Position numbers and translations under genes: made by a program. The notes below the pieces were generated by a model. That model was not told the origin of the DNA. It did not search any database and was given only the letters and a program-made list of their open reading frames with translations. Shown here piece by piece: positions 13,701 to 28,700 of a stretch of DNA of 64,000 bases (within the stretch, counting starts at the first letter, position 1; each line of letters begins with the position of its first letter). The stretch is from Ridgeia piscesae. Lineage: Eukaryota; Annelida; Polychaeta; Sabellida; Siboglinidae. The stretch is from positions 485,501 to 549,500 of the forward strand of contig JAODUO010000420.1 of NCBI GenBank assembly GCA_025642075.2, in the 5' to 3' direction.

Positions 13701-16700
13701 ACTCTAATCAACATGATATGTGGTTGTTGTTTGTATGTTGTCACTGTGAGTTGGATGTTGTGTAGTTGTTTGTGTACCACTCTGTTACTGGTACCATTGT
13801 CAAGTACATCTGTTGCAGTCGAATCTGGCTAGACAGTCGCTGTACGTCAAGTTCGACCCACTTATTGACGGGGGAACACGACCAGGTATGAACACTTCCC
13901 GGTCTGGTCAGCTTGTCCTGCCTGTCTCTGCATACGGGACTATTGTTCTACTCTATAGGGTTTATGAGTGTGGTTCTCTCTGTTTACGTGTAATTCACAA
14001 ACAGAATATCCTCCTATGACAATTTTAAAATATTACCCGTTACAACTTGTTTTTCTAACCACTTTCCTAAAACAATCAGTCAATCAATGTGTTTATTTTC
14101 CAACACCAAACGTAACACAAACGATGTCTGAAAAACCAGTTTCACTGTTACAGTCACATTTTAATCAGTGATTTTTCATCCTGTTTCAATGGCAGAGTAA
14201 CCAGTCACCAGGAGTGGTGCATTGTGGGTCTGTCTGTTGTCACGTGTCACTGCATCTGTCTGTTGCAGTGGAGAAAGCTGAGATCACAGAGCAGGAAGAG
14301 AAGAGTGAGGCTGAGTCTATCTCCGACAAGTGGGTTATTGGGTCCACCACGGACAGGTGGGTTATTGGGTCCACCACGGACAGGTGGGTTATTGGGTCCA
14401 CCACGGACAGGTGGGTTATTGGGTCCACCACGGACAGGTGGGTTATTGGGTCCACCACGGACAGGTGGGTTATTGGGTCCACCACGGACAGGTGGGTTAT
14501 TGGGTCCACCACGGACAGGTGGGTTATTGGGTCCACCACGGACAGGTGGGTTATTGGGTCCACCACGGACAGGTGGGTTATTGGGTCCACCACGGACAGG
14601 TGGGTTATTGGGTCCACCACGGACAGGTGGGTTATTGGGTCCACCACGGACAGGTGGGTTATTGGGTCCACCACGGACAGGTGGGTTATTGGGTCCACCA
14701 CGGACAGGTGGGTTATTGGGTCCACCACGGACAGGTGGGTTATTGGGTCCACCACGGACAGGTGGGTTATTGGGTCCACCACGGACAGGTGGGTTATTGG
14801 GTCCACCACGGACAGGTGGGTTATTGGGTCCACCACGGACAGGTGGGTTATTGGGTCCACCACGGACAGGTGGGTTATTGGGTCCACCACGGACAGGTGG
14901 GTTATTGGGTCCACCACGGACAGGTGGGTTATTGGGTCCACCACGGACAGGTGGGTTATTGGGTCCACCACGGACAGGTGGGTTATTGGGTCCACCACGG
15001 ACAGGTGGGTTATTGGGTCCACCACGGACAGGTGGGTTATTGGGTACACCACGGACAGGTGGGTTATTGGGTTCACCACGGACAGGAGGGTTATTGGGTT
15101 CACCACGGACAGGTGGGTTATTGGGTTCACCACGGACAGGTGGGTTATTGGGCCCATCACGGACAGGTAGGTTATAGGGTCCATCGCAGACTGGGGGGTT
15201 ATAGGGTCCATTACAGACTGGTGGGTTATTGGGTCCCTCGCAGACAGATGGGTTGTGAGGAGGTTTGGAGATGAAGGCTGCGGTTCAGTCATCCCACTGA
15301 CGACCATGTCACTCATGAGTTCATCAATTTGGGAATCATCCACTTCCATTGAACACTAAAACGTTAAATATTAATTATATCGGCCTTTCTCAAGGTGATT
15401 GACCCAGTGACCTCCGTGTCCACGTCACTAGGGATTGACAGTTTGACACTGGCAAATATCTTGAGTCCCTCTAAAACCACACCCCGGGGAGCTGCGACCC
15501 ACCGTTTATGAAACACAATGTTTATATATCAGGTGTAATAGTGATGTGTTTCTTGTTTATTTCTAATCTCACTAGATGATGCCATTGTAATATAAAGTGC
15601 ATTTTCAGAGCTGGCGATGATCTGCTGCTGATGAGCACACCGCCACCTGGTGGCAAGAGTGGTGCCACCGGTGGTAGACATCCGGCAGCCCGAGCGCTCG
15701 AGGAACAAGTTCTTATTCAGAATGCGCTCAGCAGTGGAGTGGCGCCACCATCTGACAAGGAGCGGAACAACGTGGACGAGTTGTACGCCAACAGTCCACA
15801 GCCAGCTCACAAACAGGTGTGTTTTCTAGCTACATGCTTTCTATTCTATCTCACCATATTGTTACCTCACAACATTCTGGCTGTCTGCGTGATCTTACAG
15901 TATTGTTCAACACCTGGTAATTTTAAAGAGTTGCTGGATAAGAGTCCAGAGGCATGGCACACAGTGTCTGCTTCATGTCTCGTGTCGGGTGGTTAGATAA
16001 GGCATCTATATTATATACTGTTTCTCTGTCAGTCTCTAGGTCCATATCTCAGTCAGTTTTGCATGTATTGGAGTGAAAATGATCAAGTGGGCCCGTTTGG
16101 ATGGTTTGTAGGTTTAGACTGTTTCAGAATTGTTTCCGAGTGATTGAGAATGCAGGCTCAATAGAACATGAGTTATCCGTGGATTCTCCCACACACTCCA
16201 TAGTTTGTTTTGGTGCAGAAGACTACATTTTTCCAGTAGCGAGATTGAACTCTGCTAGGATGTTTATTCAGGGTGGTGGGGTGGTGACCTCTGGGATCAA
16301 AACTTTCAGGTGCTGACTGGTTTTTCTCCAAGCACCGCTGGGTCACTCCGCTAGTACTTATGTAAGGTGTCACTTTGGCAGATGTTGGAAACTGTTCCCA
16401 CTGTTTTAACGCTGCTGTTGATTCCATAAAGAAGGACCTTTGGGGTACTGGTATTGTGGGGCTCGTTACCTTATATGACCTTATGTCCACCGCTGGACAG
16501 TCGGACAGTGACCCGGGAGCCGGGCTGGACAGTATGATGTCGTCGTTTGCGTCGCTGGCGACTGATGCGTCAAACATGTCGAACAGCCACGAGCAGACTG
16601 CTAGTGGGATGGTGATGACCAACTCGTGGCTGGACGCTGTCCACGGCTACTCGGAGCTGGAGGCCGACTCGTCCGCCATCTTCTCCTCTCAGCATGGAAC

Positions 16701-19700
16701 CGTGTTGGTGGAGTGTGTCAACTGGGCCACACACGACACGGGGCGACCAGAGAGTCCACTTGTGTATGACGCGTCGATGGATGTACGTTACTGTCGACAT
16801 GGTGCCGTGTCGCGATGTTGCAACGTTTGATTTTGTTGCGTGCGGCCAGACTTTGTTTTCATTTGACCGAGGCTCGTAGAGATGCGCTTGTGTGCCGTGA
16901 TTCCTTCGTGTGCTGTAGTTGTTGCCAACCTTTGGGTGGAGACGTTCATTTCTGCTGCCAAAACCTGCCAACCTTGAAACACTTTGAATAGATGCGGGCA
17001 TAGAATGTGGCCAGTGTAAAGACGGACTCCTGGTCCCTAGGTCGTCACGTGTATGTGTGAGGTGCTCACTTGTAACACCAGTTGCATGTGACCACCTGCA
17101 TGTAATGTAAAACATTGTTGTAATCATAACATTTCCCAGTGTACATTTTGCTCTGGGTAGGGGGGGGGAGAATACATACTGAAACATGACTGTGGTGTCC
17201 ATCTCATACTGGTCACAGTCTCCCAGTGGTGCACTGATACTAAGTACAAGGAGGCCCAACCATCTTTGTTATGTTACCTGGTATCTATGTTTTGCGTTGT
17301 TAAACGTTTTGTTCTTATTTCATACTCACTTTGCTGCTTTGCTACCGTTTACTTTCACATCCATGTTTGTCGTGCTGTTGTGACATCTCAGTGTAGTGAC
17401 GTGTTCACATTCTCATGTTTTCCTTCTCTCTGTGATTTCTTCTTTAACAACACTAAATAAGCATAACAAAGTAGATATGTCGTGAGGTGTTGTGGAAGGT
17501 GAGAATAATCAGTTACCAAAAATGCATTTAAATAAAGTGATATATTTGTGGATTAAATTATATCACACAGCAAATAGGGTGTCGTCATGAAGTATTGTTA
17601 AGATCAGTAGCAGGACTAGTGAGCCATGACACTGTGCACTGATTGTTGTAATGAAGTATTATATTGTCATACATGACCCTAGGTTGTGGATTTGTTTCAG
17701 GGAGAAGAGGGGAAGTTGTCAGAGGCAGCAGACATCCCTGGCCAGGGAGACATCACCAACATGGTGGAGGTAAGATACATCTACATGGTGGAGGTAAGAT
17801 ACATCTACATGGTGGAGGTAAGATACATCTACATGGTGGAGTAAGATACATCTACATGGTGGAGGTAAGATACATCTACATGGTGGAGGTAAGATACATC
17901 TACATGGTGGAGGTAAGATACATCTACATGGTGGAGGTAAGATACATCTACATGGTGGAGGTAAGATACATCTACATGGTGGAGGTAAGATGCATCTACA
18001 TGGTGGAGGTAAGATGCATCTACATGGTGGAGGTAAGATACATCTACATGGTGGAGGTAAGATACATCTACATGGTGGAGGTAAGATACATCTACATGGT
18101 GGAGGTAAGATACATCTACATGGTGGAGGTAAGATACATCTCCATGGTGGAGGTAAGATACATCTACATGGTGGAGGTAAGATACATCTACATGGTGGAG
18201 ATAAGATACATCTACATGGTGGAGGTAAGATACATCTACATGGTGGAGATAAGATACATCTACATGGTGGAGGTAAGATACATCTACATGGTGGAGGTAA
18301 GATACATCTACATGGTGGAGGTAAGATACATCTACATGGTGGAGGTAAGATACATCTACATGGTGGAGGTAAGATACATCTACATGGTGGAGGTAAGATA
18401 CATCTACATGGTGGAGGTAAGATACATCTACATGGTGGAGGTAAGATACATCTACATGGTGGAGGTAAGATACATCTCCATGGTGGAGGTAAGATACATC
18501 TACATGGTGGAGGTAAGATACATCTACATGGTGGAGGTAAGATACATCTACATGGTGGAGGTAAGATACATCTACATGGTGGAGTAAGATACATCTACAT
18601 GGTGGAGGTAAGATACATCTACATGGTGGAGATAAGATACATCTACATGGTGGAGGTAAGATACATCTCCATGGTGGAGATAAGATACATCTACATGGTG
18701 GAGGTAAGATACATCTACATGGTGGAGGTAAGATACATCTACATGGTGGAGGTAAGATACATCTACATGGTGGAGGTAAAATACATCTACATGGTGGAGG
18801 TAAGATACTCTTACATGGTGGAGGTAAGATACTCTTACATGGTGGAGGTAAGATACTCTTACATGGTGGAGGTAAGATACTCTTACATGGTGGAGGTAAG
18901 ATACATCTACATGGTGGAGGTAAAATACATCTACATGGTGGAGGTAAGATACTCTTACATGGTGGAGGTAAGATACTCTTACATGGTGGAGGTAAGATAC
19001 TCTTACATGGTGGAGGTAAGATACATCTACATGGTGGAGGTAAAATACATCTCCATGGTGGAGGTAAGATACTCTTACATGGTGGAGGTAAGATACTCTT
19101 ACATGGTGGAGGTAAGATACATCTACATGGTGGAGGTAAGATACATCTACATGGTGGAGGTAAGATACATCTACATGGTGGAGGTAAGATACATCTACAT
19201 GGTGGAGGTAAGATACATCTACATGGTGGAGGTAAGATACATCTACATGGTGGAGGTAAGATACATCTACATGGTGGAGGTAAGATACTCTTACATGGTG
19301 GAGGTAAGATACTCTTACATGGTGGAGGTAAGATACATCTACATGGTGGAGGTAAAATACATCTACATGGTGGAGGTAAGATACTCTTACATGGTGGAGG
19401 TAAGATACTCTTACATGGTGGAGGTAAGATACATCTACATGGTGGAGGTAAGATACATCTACATGGTGGAGGTAAGATACTCTTACATGGTGGAGGTAAG
19501 ATACTCTTACATGGTGGAGGTAAGATACATCTACATGGTGGAGGTAAGATACATCTACATGGTGGAGGTAAGATACATCTACATGGTGGAGGTAAGATAC
19601 ATCTACATGGTGGAGGTAAGATACATCTACATGGTGGAGGTAAGATACATCTACATGGTGGAGGTAAGATACATCTACATGGTGGAGGTAAGATACATCT

Positions 19701-22700
19701 ACATGGTGGAGGTAAGATACATCTACATGGTGGAGGTAAGATACATCTACATGGTGGAGGTAAGATACATCTACATGGTGGAGGTAAGATACATCTACAT
19801 GGTGGAGATAAGATACATCTACATGGTGGAGGTAAGATACATCTCCATGGTGGAGATAAGATACATCTACATGGTGGAGGTAAGATACATCTACATGGTG
19901 GAGGTAAGATACATCTACATGGTGGAGGTAAGATACTCTTACATGGTGGAGGTAAGATACATCTACATGGTGGAGGTAAGATACTCTTACATGGTGGAGG
20001 TAAGATACATCTACATGGTGGAGGTAAGATACTCTTACATGGTGGAGGTAAGATACATCTACATGGTGGAGGTAAGATACATCTACATGGTGGAGGTAAA
20101 ATACATCTACATGGTGGAGGTAAGATACTCTTACATGGTGGAGGTAAGATACTCTTACATGGTGGAGGTAAGATACTCTTACATGGTGGAGGTAAGATAC
20201 ATCTACATGGTGGAGGTAAAATACATCTCCATGGTGGAGGTAAGATACTCTTACATGGTGGAGGTAAGATACTCTTACATGGTGGAGGTAAGATACATCT
20301 ACATGGTGGAGGTAAGATACATCTACATGGTGGAGGTAAGATACTCTTACATGGTGGAGGTAAGATACTCTTACATGGTGGAGGTAAGATACATCTACAT
20401 GGTGGAGGTAAGATACATCTACATGGTGGAGGTAAGATACATCTACATGGTGGAGGTAAGATACATCTACATGGTGGAGGTAAGATACATCTCCATGGTG
20501 GAGGTAAGATACTCTTACATGGTGGAGGTAAGATACTCTTACATGGTGGAGGTAAGATACATCTACATGGTGGAGGTAAGATACATCTACATGGTGGAGG
20601 TAAGATACATCTACATGGTGGAGGTAAGATACATCTACATGGTGGAGGTAAGATACATCTACATGGTGGAGGTAAGATACATCTCCATGGTGGAGGTAAG
20701 ATACATCTACATGGTGGAGGTAAGATACATCTACATGGTGGAGGTAAGATACTCTTACATGGTGGAGGTAAGATACTCTTACATGGTGGAGGTAAGATAC
20801 ATCTCCATGGTGGAGATAAGATACATCTACATGGTGGAGGTAAGATACATCTACATGGTGGAGGTAAGATACTCTTACATGGTGGAGGTAAGATACATCT
20901 ACATGGTGGAGGTAAGATACATCTACATGGTGGAGGTAAGATACTCTTACATGGTGGAGGTAAGATACTCTTACATGGTGGAGGTAAGATACATCTACAT
21001 GGTGGAGGTAAGATACATCTACATGGTGGAGGTAAGATACATCTACATGGTGGAGGTAAGATACATCTACATGGTGGAGGTAAGATACATCTACATGGTG
21101 GAGGTAAGATACATCTCCATGGTGGAGGTAAGATACATCTACATGGTGGAGGTAAGATACATCTACATGGTGGAGGTAAGATACTCTTACATGGTGGAGG
21201 TAAGATACTCTTACATGGTGGAGGTAAAATAGCATCTGCGAGGATTCAGACATTGGTATTTTCCTGACTCCGTGGCACATGTTTGTAGATCAACATAATA
21301 AAAAGCTGTGAATAAAAGTATAGTGAATGATGCTAACTCATTAAACACTATATCTACATGTTCTTGCTGCCGATGTCATGGATGGTAATTTGACAAAGAT
21401 CACGTACCATGGTGACTACGGGTTGTTCTCCAGGGTGCAGCACTGGCTGGTGGTCTCCCTGGGAGCCACTGGGTAATTTGAATTGAACATAAAAACAACA
21501 GTTGAACTGAGTGGTGACAGTGGCGCGCTCTGGCTGCAGGTGCTGAAGTACTCGCAGGCGGATGTGAACCGGATGCGCAAGGAATGGAAGCTGGAGTTCC
21601 AGGGCCGATTGCTGGCGAAGGAGAACGAGTGGCTGAAGAAACTAGAGGCAAAGGATAAGGAAAAGAACTCCCTCAATGACATGGTCAACAAGATGAAGCA
21701 GTCTAATACACAGATGAAGTGAGTCTGGCTGAATACTTTCACAAACATCTCTCTTCTAAGTACATCTTGCTCTTCAGTGTCCTTCAAAGGTCTACCCACT
21801 TCTACTCTTCACCCTAACCACGCCCACTTCTACTCTTCACCCTAACCACGCCCACTTCTACCCTCCACTCTAACCACGCCCACTTCTACTCTTCACCCTA
21901 ACCACGCCCACTTTTACCCTCCACTCTAACCACACCCACTTCTACCCTCCACCCTAACCACACCCACTTCTACTCTTCACCCTAACCACGCCCACTTCTA
22001 CCCTCCACTCTAACCACGCCCACTTCTACTCTTCACCCTAACCATGCCCACTTCTACTCTTCACCCTAACCACGCCCACTTCTACCCTCCACTCTAACCA
22101 CACCCACTTCTACCCTCCACTCTAACCACACCCACTTCTACCCTCCACTCTAACCTCACCCACTTCTACTCTTCACCCTAACCACGCCCACTTCTACCCT
22201 CCACTCTAACCACACCCACTTCTACCCTCCACTCTAACCACACCCACTTCTACCCTCCACCCTAACCACACCCACTTCTACCCTCCACTCTAACCTCACC
22301 CACTTCTACTCTTCACCCTAACCATGCCCACTTCTACCCTCCACTCTAACCACACCCACTTCTACCCTCCACTCTAACCACACCCACTTCTACCCTCCAC
22401 CCTAACCACACCCACTTCTACCCTCCACCCTAACCACACCCACTTCTACTCGTCACCCTAACCACGCCCACTTCTACCCTCCACTCTAACCACACCCACT
22501 TCTACTCTTCACTCTAACCACACCCACTTATACCCTCCCCTCTGACCACACCCACTTCTACCCTCCATCCTAACCACACCCACTTCTACCCTCCACTCTA
22601 ACCACGCCCACTTCTACCCTCCACCCTAACCACGCCCACTTCTACCCCCACTCTAACCACACCCACTTCTACCCTCCACCCTAACCATACCCACTTCTAC

Positions 22701-25700
22701 CCTCCCCTCTAACCACGCCCACTTCTACCCTCCACTCTAACCACGCCCACTTCTACCCTCCATTCTAACCACGCCCACTTCTACCCTCCATTCTAACCAC
22801 ACCCACTTCTACCCTCCACTCTAACCACACCCACTTCTACCCTCCACTCTAACCACACCCACTTCTACCCTCCACTCTAACCACACCCACTTCTACACTC
22901 CACTCTGACCACACCCACTTATACACTCCACTCTGACCACACCCACTTATACCCTCCCCTCTGACCACACCCACTTCTACCCTCCACCCTAACCACACCC
23001 ACTTCTACCCTCCACTCTAACCACACCCACTTATACCCTCCCCTCTGACCACACCCACTTCTACCCTCCACCCTAACCACACCCACTTCTACCCTCCACT
23101 CTAACCACACCCACTTATACCCTCCCCTCTGACCACACCCACTTCTACCCTCCACCCTAACCACACCCACTTCTACCCTCCACTCTAACCACACCCACTT
23201 ATACCCTCCCCTCTGACCACACCCACTTATACCCTCCCCTCTGACCACACCCACTTCTACCCTCCACCCTAACCACGCCCACTTCTACCCTCCATTTTAA
23301 CCACGCCCACTTCTACCCCCAACCTTCTCCACTCCGCCACACTTCACAGTCTACATTGTTCCCGGAATTCTTCAACTTGATATGTTTGTTGACATTTCAC
23401 AGGTGTCATTTGTTCAGTTATAAGCTGTGAATAACTTGTTCATTGTGACACTGTTGTTTGCAGAACCATCGTTGCTGAATATGAGCGAAACATCACAGAA
23501 GTGATCGGTGAGTGGAAGTTTCACCACTTGATACATGATAGGACACTTGCTTGTATAATACATGCCAATTAGAGTCTGATAGGACTCTTATTGTAAAATA
23601 CATGCCAGTTAGAGCCTCATAGGACTCTTACTTGTAGAATACATGCCAGTTAGAGCCTCATAGGAATCTTATTGTAGAATACATGCCAGTTAGAGCCTCA
23701 TAGGACTCTTATTGTAGAACACATGCCAGTTAGAGCCTCATGGACTCTTATTGTAGAACACATGCCAGTTAGAGCCTCAGGACTCTTATTGTAGAACACA
23801 TGCCAGTTAGAGCCTCATAGGACTCTTATTGTAGAACACATGCCAGTTAGAGCCTCATAGGACTCTTATTGTAGAACACATGCCAGTTAGAGCCTCATAC
23901 GACTCTTATTGTAGAATACATGCCAGTTAGAGCCTCATACGACTCTTATTGTAGAATACATGCCAGTTAGAGCCTCATACGACTCTTATTGTAGCATACA
24001 TGCCAGTTAGAGCCTCATACGACTCTTACTTGTAGAATACATGCCAGTTAGAGCCTCATACGACTCTTATTGTAGAATACATGCCAGTTAGAGCCTCATA
24101 CGACTCTTATTGTAGAATACATGCCAGTTAGAGCCTCATACGACTCTTATTGTAGCATACATGCCAGTTAGAGCCTCATAGGACTCTTATTGTAGAATAC
24201 ATGCCAGTTAGAGCCTCATACGACTCTTATTGTAGAATACATGCCAGTTAGAGCCTCATACGACTCTTATTGTAGCATACATGCCAGTTAGAGCCTCATA
24301 CGACTCTTGTAGAATACATGCCAGTTAGAGCCTCATACGACTCTTATTGTAGAATACATGCCAGTTAGAGCCTCATACGACTCTTATTGTAGAATACATG
24401 CCAGTTAGAGCCTCATACGACTCTTACTTGTAGAATACATGCCAGTTAGAGCCTCATAGGACTCTTATTGTAGCATACATGCCAGTTAGAGCCTCATAGG
24501 ACTCTTATTGTAGAATATATGCCAGTTAGAGTGGCCACAAAATCAGGCGATCAGATGCACTTGTTTAATACTTTTTATTGTAAAATTGTTGTCACTTAAA
24601 CCTGTTGAATATATTGCCAGTGCTGTTGCGTTGGAGGGGGGCTCAGTTTGAGTTGTACCGTAAAAATGAGTTGCATAAACAACCTGACTTGTGTTAATGG
24701 GCACCCAGAACATGTCATTGTCTTCACCTAGGTGATATTCTGTGCATTATTTACAGAAATGGGATTCTTCCGTGACTCAGGTATTTTTTTGCACGAATGC
24801 CATTTGTCTATTACAGCATGTTGTGTGTCTGACCTAACATGACGGCTAAATTACATCTGGTCATGAAGAAAGTGTTTGTGTGGATGACATATCTGTGTCA
24901 CACTCGGCTGTGTTTGTTTGGCTGTCACTGCTGTCATCATAAAACAAAACTGCCTGAATCCTTGTTAAATGTGATCATACAAGAGTGTTTTGGAGTGAAT
25001 AACCACAACCCTTGGTTGCTGTAATCACACACAAGTCATTGGGGGAAATAAATCACGTCAAACTTAGTGCAAATGAAACATCGAGTGGAACTTTTGAACC
25101 ATGTTTTTGGATGTTCCCTACTGGTGACCCAGTCACCTGGTGTCCTGTTTGTCTCAGTTGGCCCAGTCACATTTGGTGACCTGTTTGTCTCAATTGTCCC
25201 GGTCACATTTGGTGACCTGTTTGTCTCAGTTGGCCCAGTCACATTTGGTGACCTGTTTGTCTCAGTTGACCCAGTCACATTTGGTGACCTGTTTGTCTCA
25301 ATTGGCCCAATCACATTTGGTGACCTGTTTGTCTTAATTGTCCCAGTCACATTTGATGACCTGTTTGTCTTAATTGTCCCAGTCACATTTGGTGACCTGT
25401 TTGTCTTAATTGTCCCAGTCACATTTGGTGACCTGTTTGTCTCAATTGGCCCAATCACATTTGGTGACCTGTTTGTCTCGATTGGCCCAATCACATTTGG
25501 TGACCTGTTTGTCTTAATTGTCCCAGTCACATTTGGTGACCTGTTTGTCTCAGTTGGCCCAGTCACATTTGGTGACCTGTTTGTCTCAGTTGGCCCAGTC
25601 ACATTTGGTGACCGGTTTGTCTCAATTGGCCCAGTCACATTTGGTGACCTGTTTGTCTTAATTGGCCCAGTCACATTTGGTGACCTGTTTGTCTCAATTG

Positions 25701-28700
25701 GCCCAGTCACATTTGGTGACCTGTTTGTCTCAATTGGCCCAGTCACATTTGGTGACCTGTTTGTCTCAATTGGCCCAGTCACATTTGGTGACCTGTTTGT
25801 CTCAATTGGCCCAGTCACATTTGGTGACCTGTTTGTCTCAATTGGCCCAGTCACATTTGGTGACCTGTTTGTCTCAATTGGCCCAGTTCCAGTCTTGTTG
25901 AAGGCTGTATCAAAACATGCATTCTGTCTTGTTGCAGACTATCAGCACATGTCTTTTCTGTCTTGTTGAAGGGTGTGTCAACATATGTGTTTTCTGTCTC
26001 GTTGAAGGGTGTGTCAACATATGTGTGTTCTGTCTTGTTGAAGGCTGTGTCAACACATGTGTTTTCTGTCTTGTTGAATGCTGTGTCAACATATGTGTGT
26101 TCTGTCTTGTTGAAGACTGTGTCAACACATGTGTTTTCTGTCTTGTTGAATGCTGTGTCAACATATGTGTGTTCTGTCTTGTTGAAGGCTGTGTCAACAC
26201 ATGTGTTTTCTGTCTTGTTGAATGCTGTGTCAACATATGTGTGTTCTGTCTTGTTGAAGGCTGTGTCAACACATGTGTTTTCTGTCTTGTTGAAGTCTGT
26301 GTCAACATATGTGTGTTCTGTCTTGTTGAAGGCTGTGTCAACACATGTGTTTTCTGTCTTGTTGAAGTCTGTGTCAACACGTTTGTTGCGTTTCAAGAAA
26401 GATGTGTTTTTGTACTGAACTTGCAAGGAAGATTGTGTTTTACTTTTTTTAAACATTTTACAAACGTGTTTGAATACTTTTTTGCACTAACAGTATTGAG
26501 AAATGTGCAGAACACCCCACTGCGTAACACGCTGCACACTTGAGTGTGATGCATGTGTAACTGGGCCAGTGTCACTCATGAAATGACACCCACTTGCTCA
26601 GTGTAACTGCGGGGCCAGTGTCACATGTCAAGTGACCTGACCATTTTTTCAAGAAGGGTTTTGATAGGGTATGGCATGGACACCTGTAACACCACCAGCA
26701 CAGCCATCTTTATTGGCAGCATTGGACACTGCTTTCCGGAAATAGTTGGGAGTTTGACAGAAATACCCTGTATTACCCACCCTCTTCAATATTTTTTGTG
26801 GAGAGGATCAAGACCGATGCCTTGGAAAACCACCAATGCACTGTCAGCATTGGAGGCCACTCGAGGACAATAACCAACCTTTGTTTCGGTGATGATATTG
26901 ACGACCTAGCAGGAGACAAACCACAACTAGTCAACTAGGCTGTGTGCTTTGACAAAACCTCTACAGCGTACGGCATGGAGTTCACTGCCCAGAAACCAAA
27001 CTGAGGACCAAAAACATACAAGGCATCAACACAGAAGTCAAAGTACACGGACAGAGACTTGACACAGGTCAAAATAATGGACAGAGACTTGACACAGGTC
27101 AAAATAATGGACAGAGAATTGACACAGAGGTCAAAATACACGGACAGAGACTTGACACAGAGGTCAAAATAATGGACAGAGACTTGACACAGGTCAAAAT
27201 AATGGACAGAGAATTGACACAGAGGTCAAAATACATGGACAGAGACTTGACACAGAGGTCAAAATACACGGACAGAGACTTGACACAGAGGTCAAAATAC
27301 ACAGACAGAGACTTGACACAGAGGTCAAAATACATGGACAGAGACTTGACACAGAGGTCAAAATACATGGACAGAGACTTGACACAGAGGTCAAAATACA
27401 TGGACAGAGACTTGACACAGAGGTCAAAATACACGGACAGAGACTTGACACAGAGGTCAAAATACATGGACAGAGACTTGACACAGAGGTAAAAATACAT
27501 GGACAGAGACTTGACACAGAGGTCAAAATACATGGACAGAGACTTGATACGGTGTCACGTTTTAAGTACTAGGGAGGAACTATCACAGACAAAGTTCCAA
27601 AGTTGAGATACCAGTCAGAATCACAGACAACAGCAGAACTTAAGAGGTTGAAACCATATGGAACAGCAATAACGTCAATGTCAGTTCCCTTGTCTTTCTT
27701 TATGCTTGTGAAACATCGACCCTCTTATCTGATTTACAGAAGAGCATATAAGCCATGAATATGTTCAGATGTTATTGCATATATCACACAAAGACCAGAT
27801 TACTAACAAAGATGTTCCTAACAAGATAAACAAGTCATTGGACCATACGAAGACCTCCCTACAATGGTCAAGGGCCTTGCAAAGACCATCTAGCAATGTA
27901 GAAGAGGGAGAAGACGAGGTAAATTGAGGAAGAGGAGGGAAGACCACATCAGGGAGTGGACAGGGCAGGAGATCGCAGACTCCCAGTGGGCTGAGAAGAA
28001 CCGGGAATGGTGGGAAGCACCGGTCAAAGAAGCCATCAGTGGTAACTAAATGATGGCTAGGGTTAGGAGACAAGGTGAACAAGTGGTGTAAACGGGTTTT
28101 AATCATCCACTTATGAGGCGGCCTTAGTAGAAAGGGTGACATTGAGATGAATTAAAAATATAAAGTGTTATAGATCGTCCTTTTACTCATAGATTCATCC
28201 TTCTGGCGACTCATACAAAGTAGAAACACACGTGCCAGCTCCTTAGTTACAAGTCCTTATAGCAAGACCACTACTTATTGTGTTGTCATAGTGTGCGTGC
28301 GTGCGTGCGTGCGTGCAGGTGTGCGTGCCTGCAGGTGTGCATACTGGTGTGTGTGATAGACGTCAACAAAGGAAGTAGTATCACGGAGAAGAGTGCCTGT
28401 GTGAGATGTCAGCAAGTGATGACGTGTGGAGTGTGTAGTGTCACGGAACTGTGTTATGTTGCAGCTGAGCAGGATGCAGCGAAGAAGGCACATGAGGAGG
28501 CCCTGGCTGAGCTGTCCCGGGAGCGAGACCAGGTGGGCGGAGTCATCATGTCGTGGGTGGAGTAATGTCATTGGTGGAGTCATCGTGTCGTGGGTGCAGT
28601 CATTGTGTCGTGGGTGGAGTTATCATGTCATTGGTGGAATCATCGTGTCGTGGGTGGAGTCATCATGTTGTGGGTGTTGTCGTCATGTCATGGGTGGAGT

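Noticed and set aside
12794..13780. 328-codon ORF with 26-residue repeats (- strand)
   Set aside because: The 78-bp array alone accounts for it. There is no similarity, and it is antisense to a TACC intron.
17990..21280. 1,080-codon (+) and 902-codon (-) ORFs
   Set aside because: The 24-bp period is a multiple of 3, so an absence of stops in one unit leaves every unit open. The sequence is repeated intron donor, with the TACC frame itself closed after three units.
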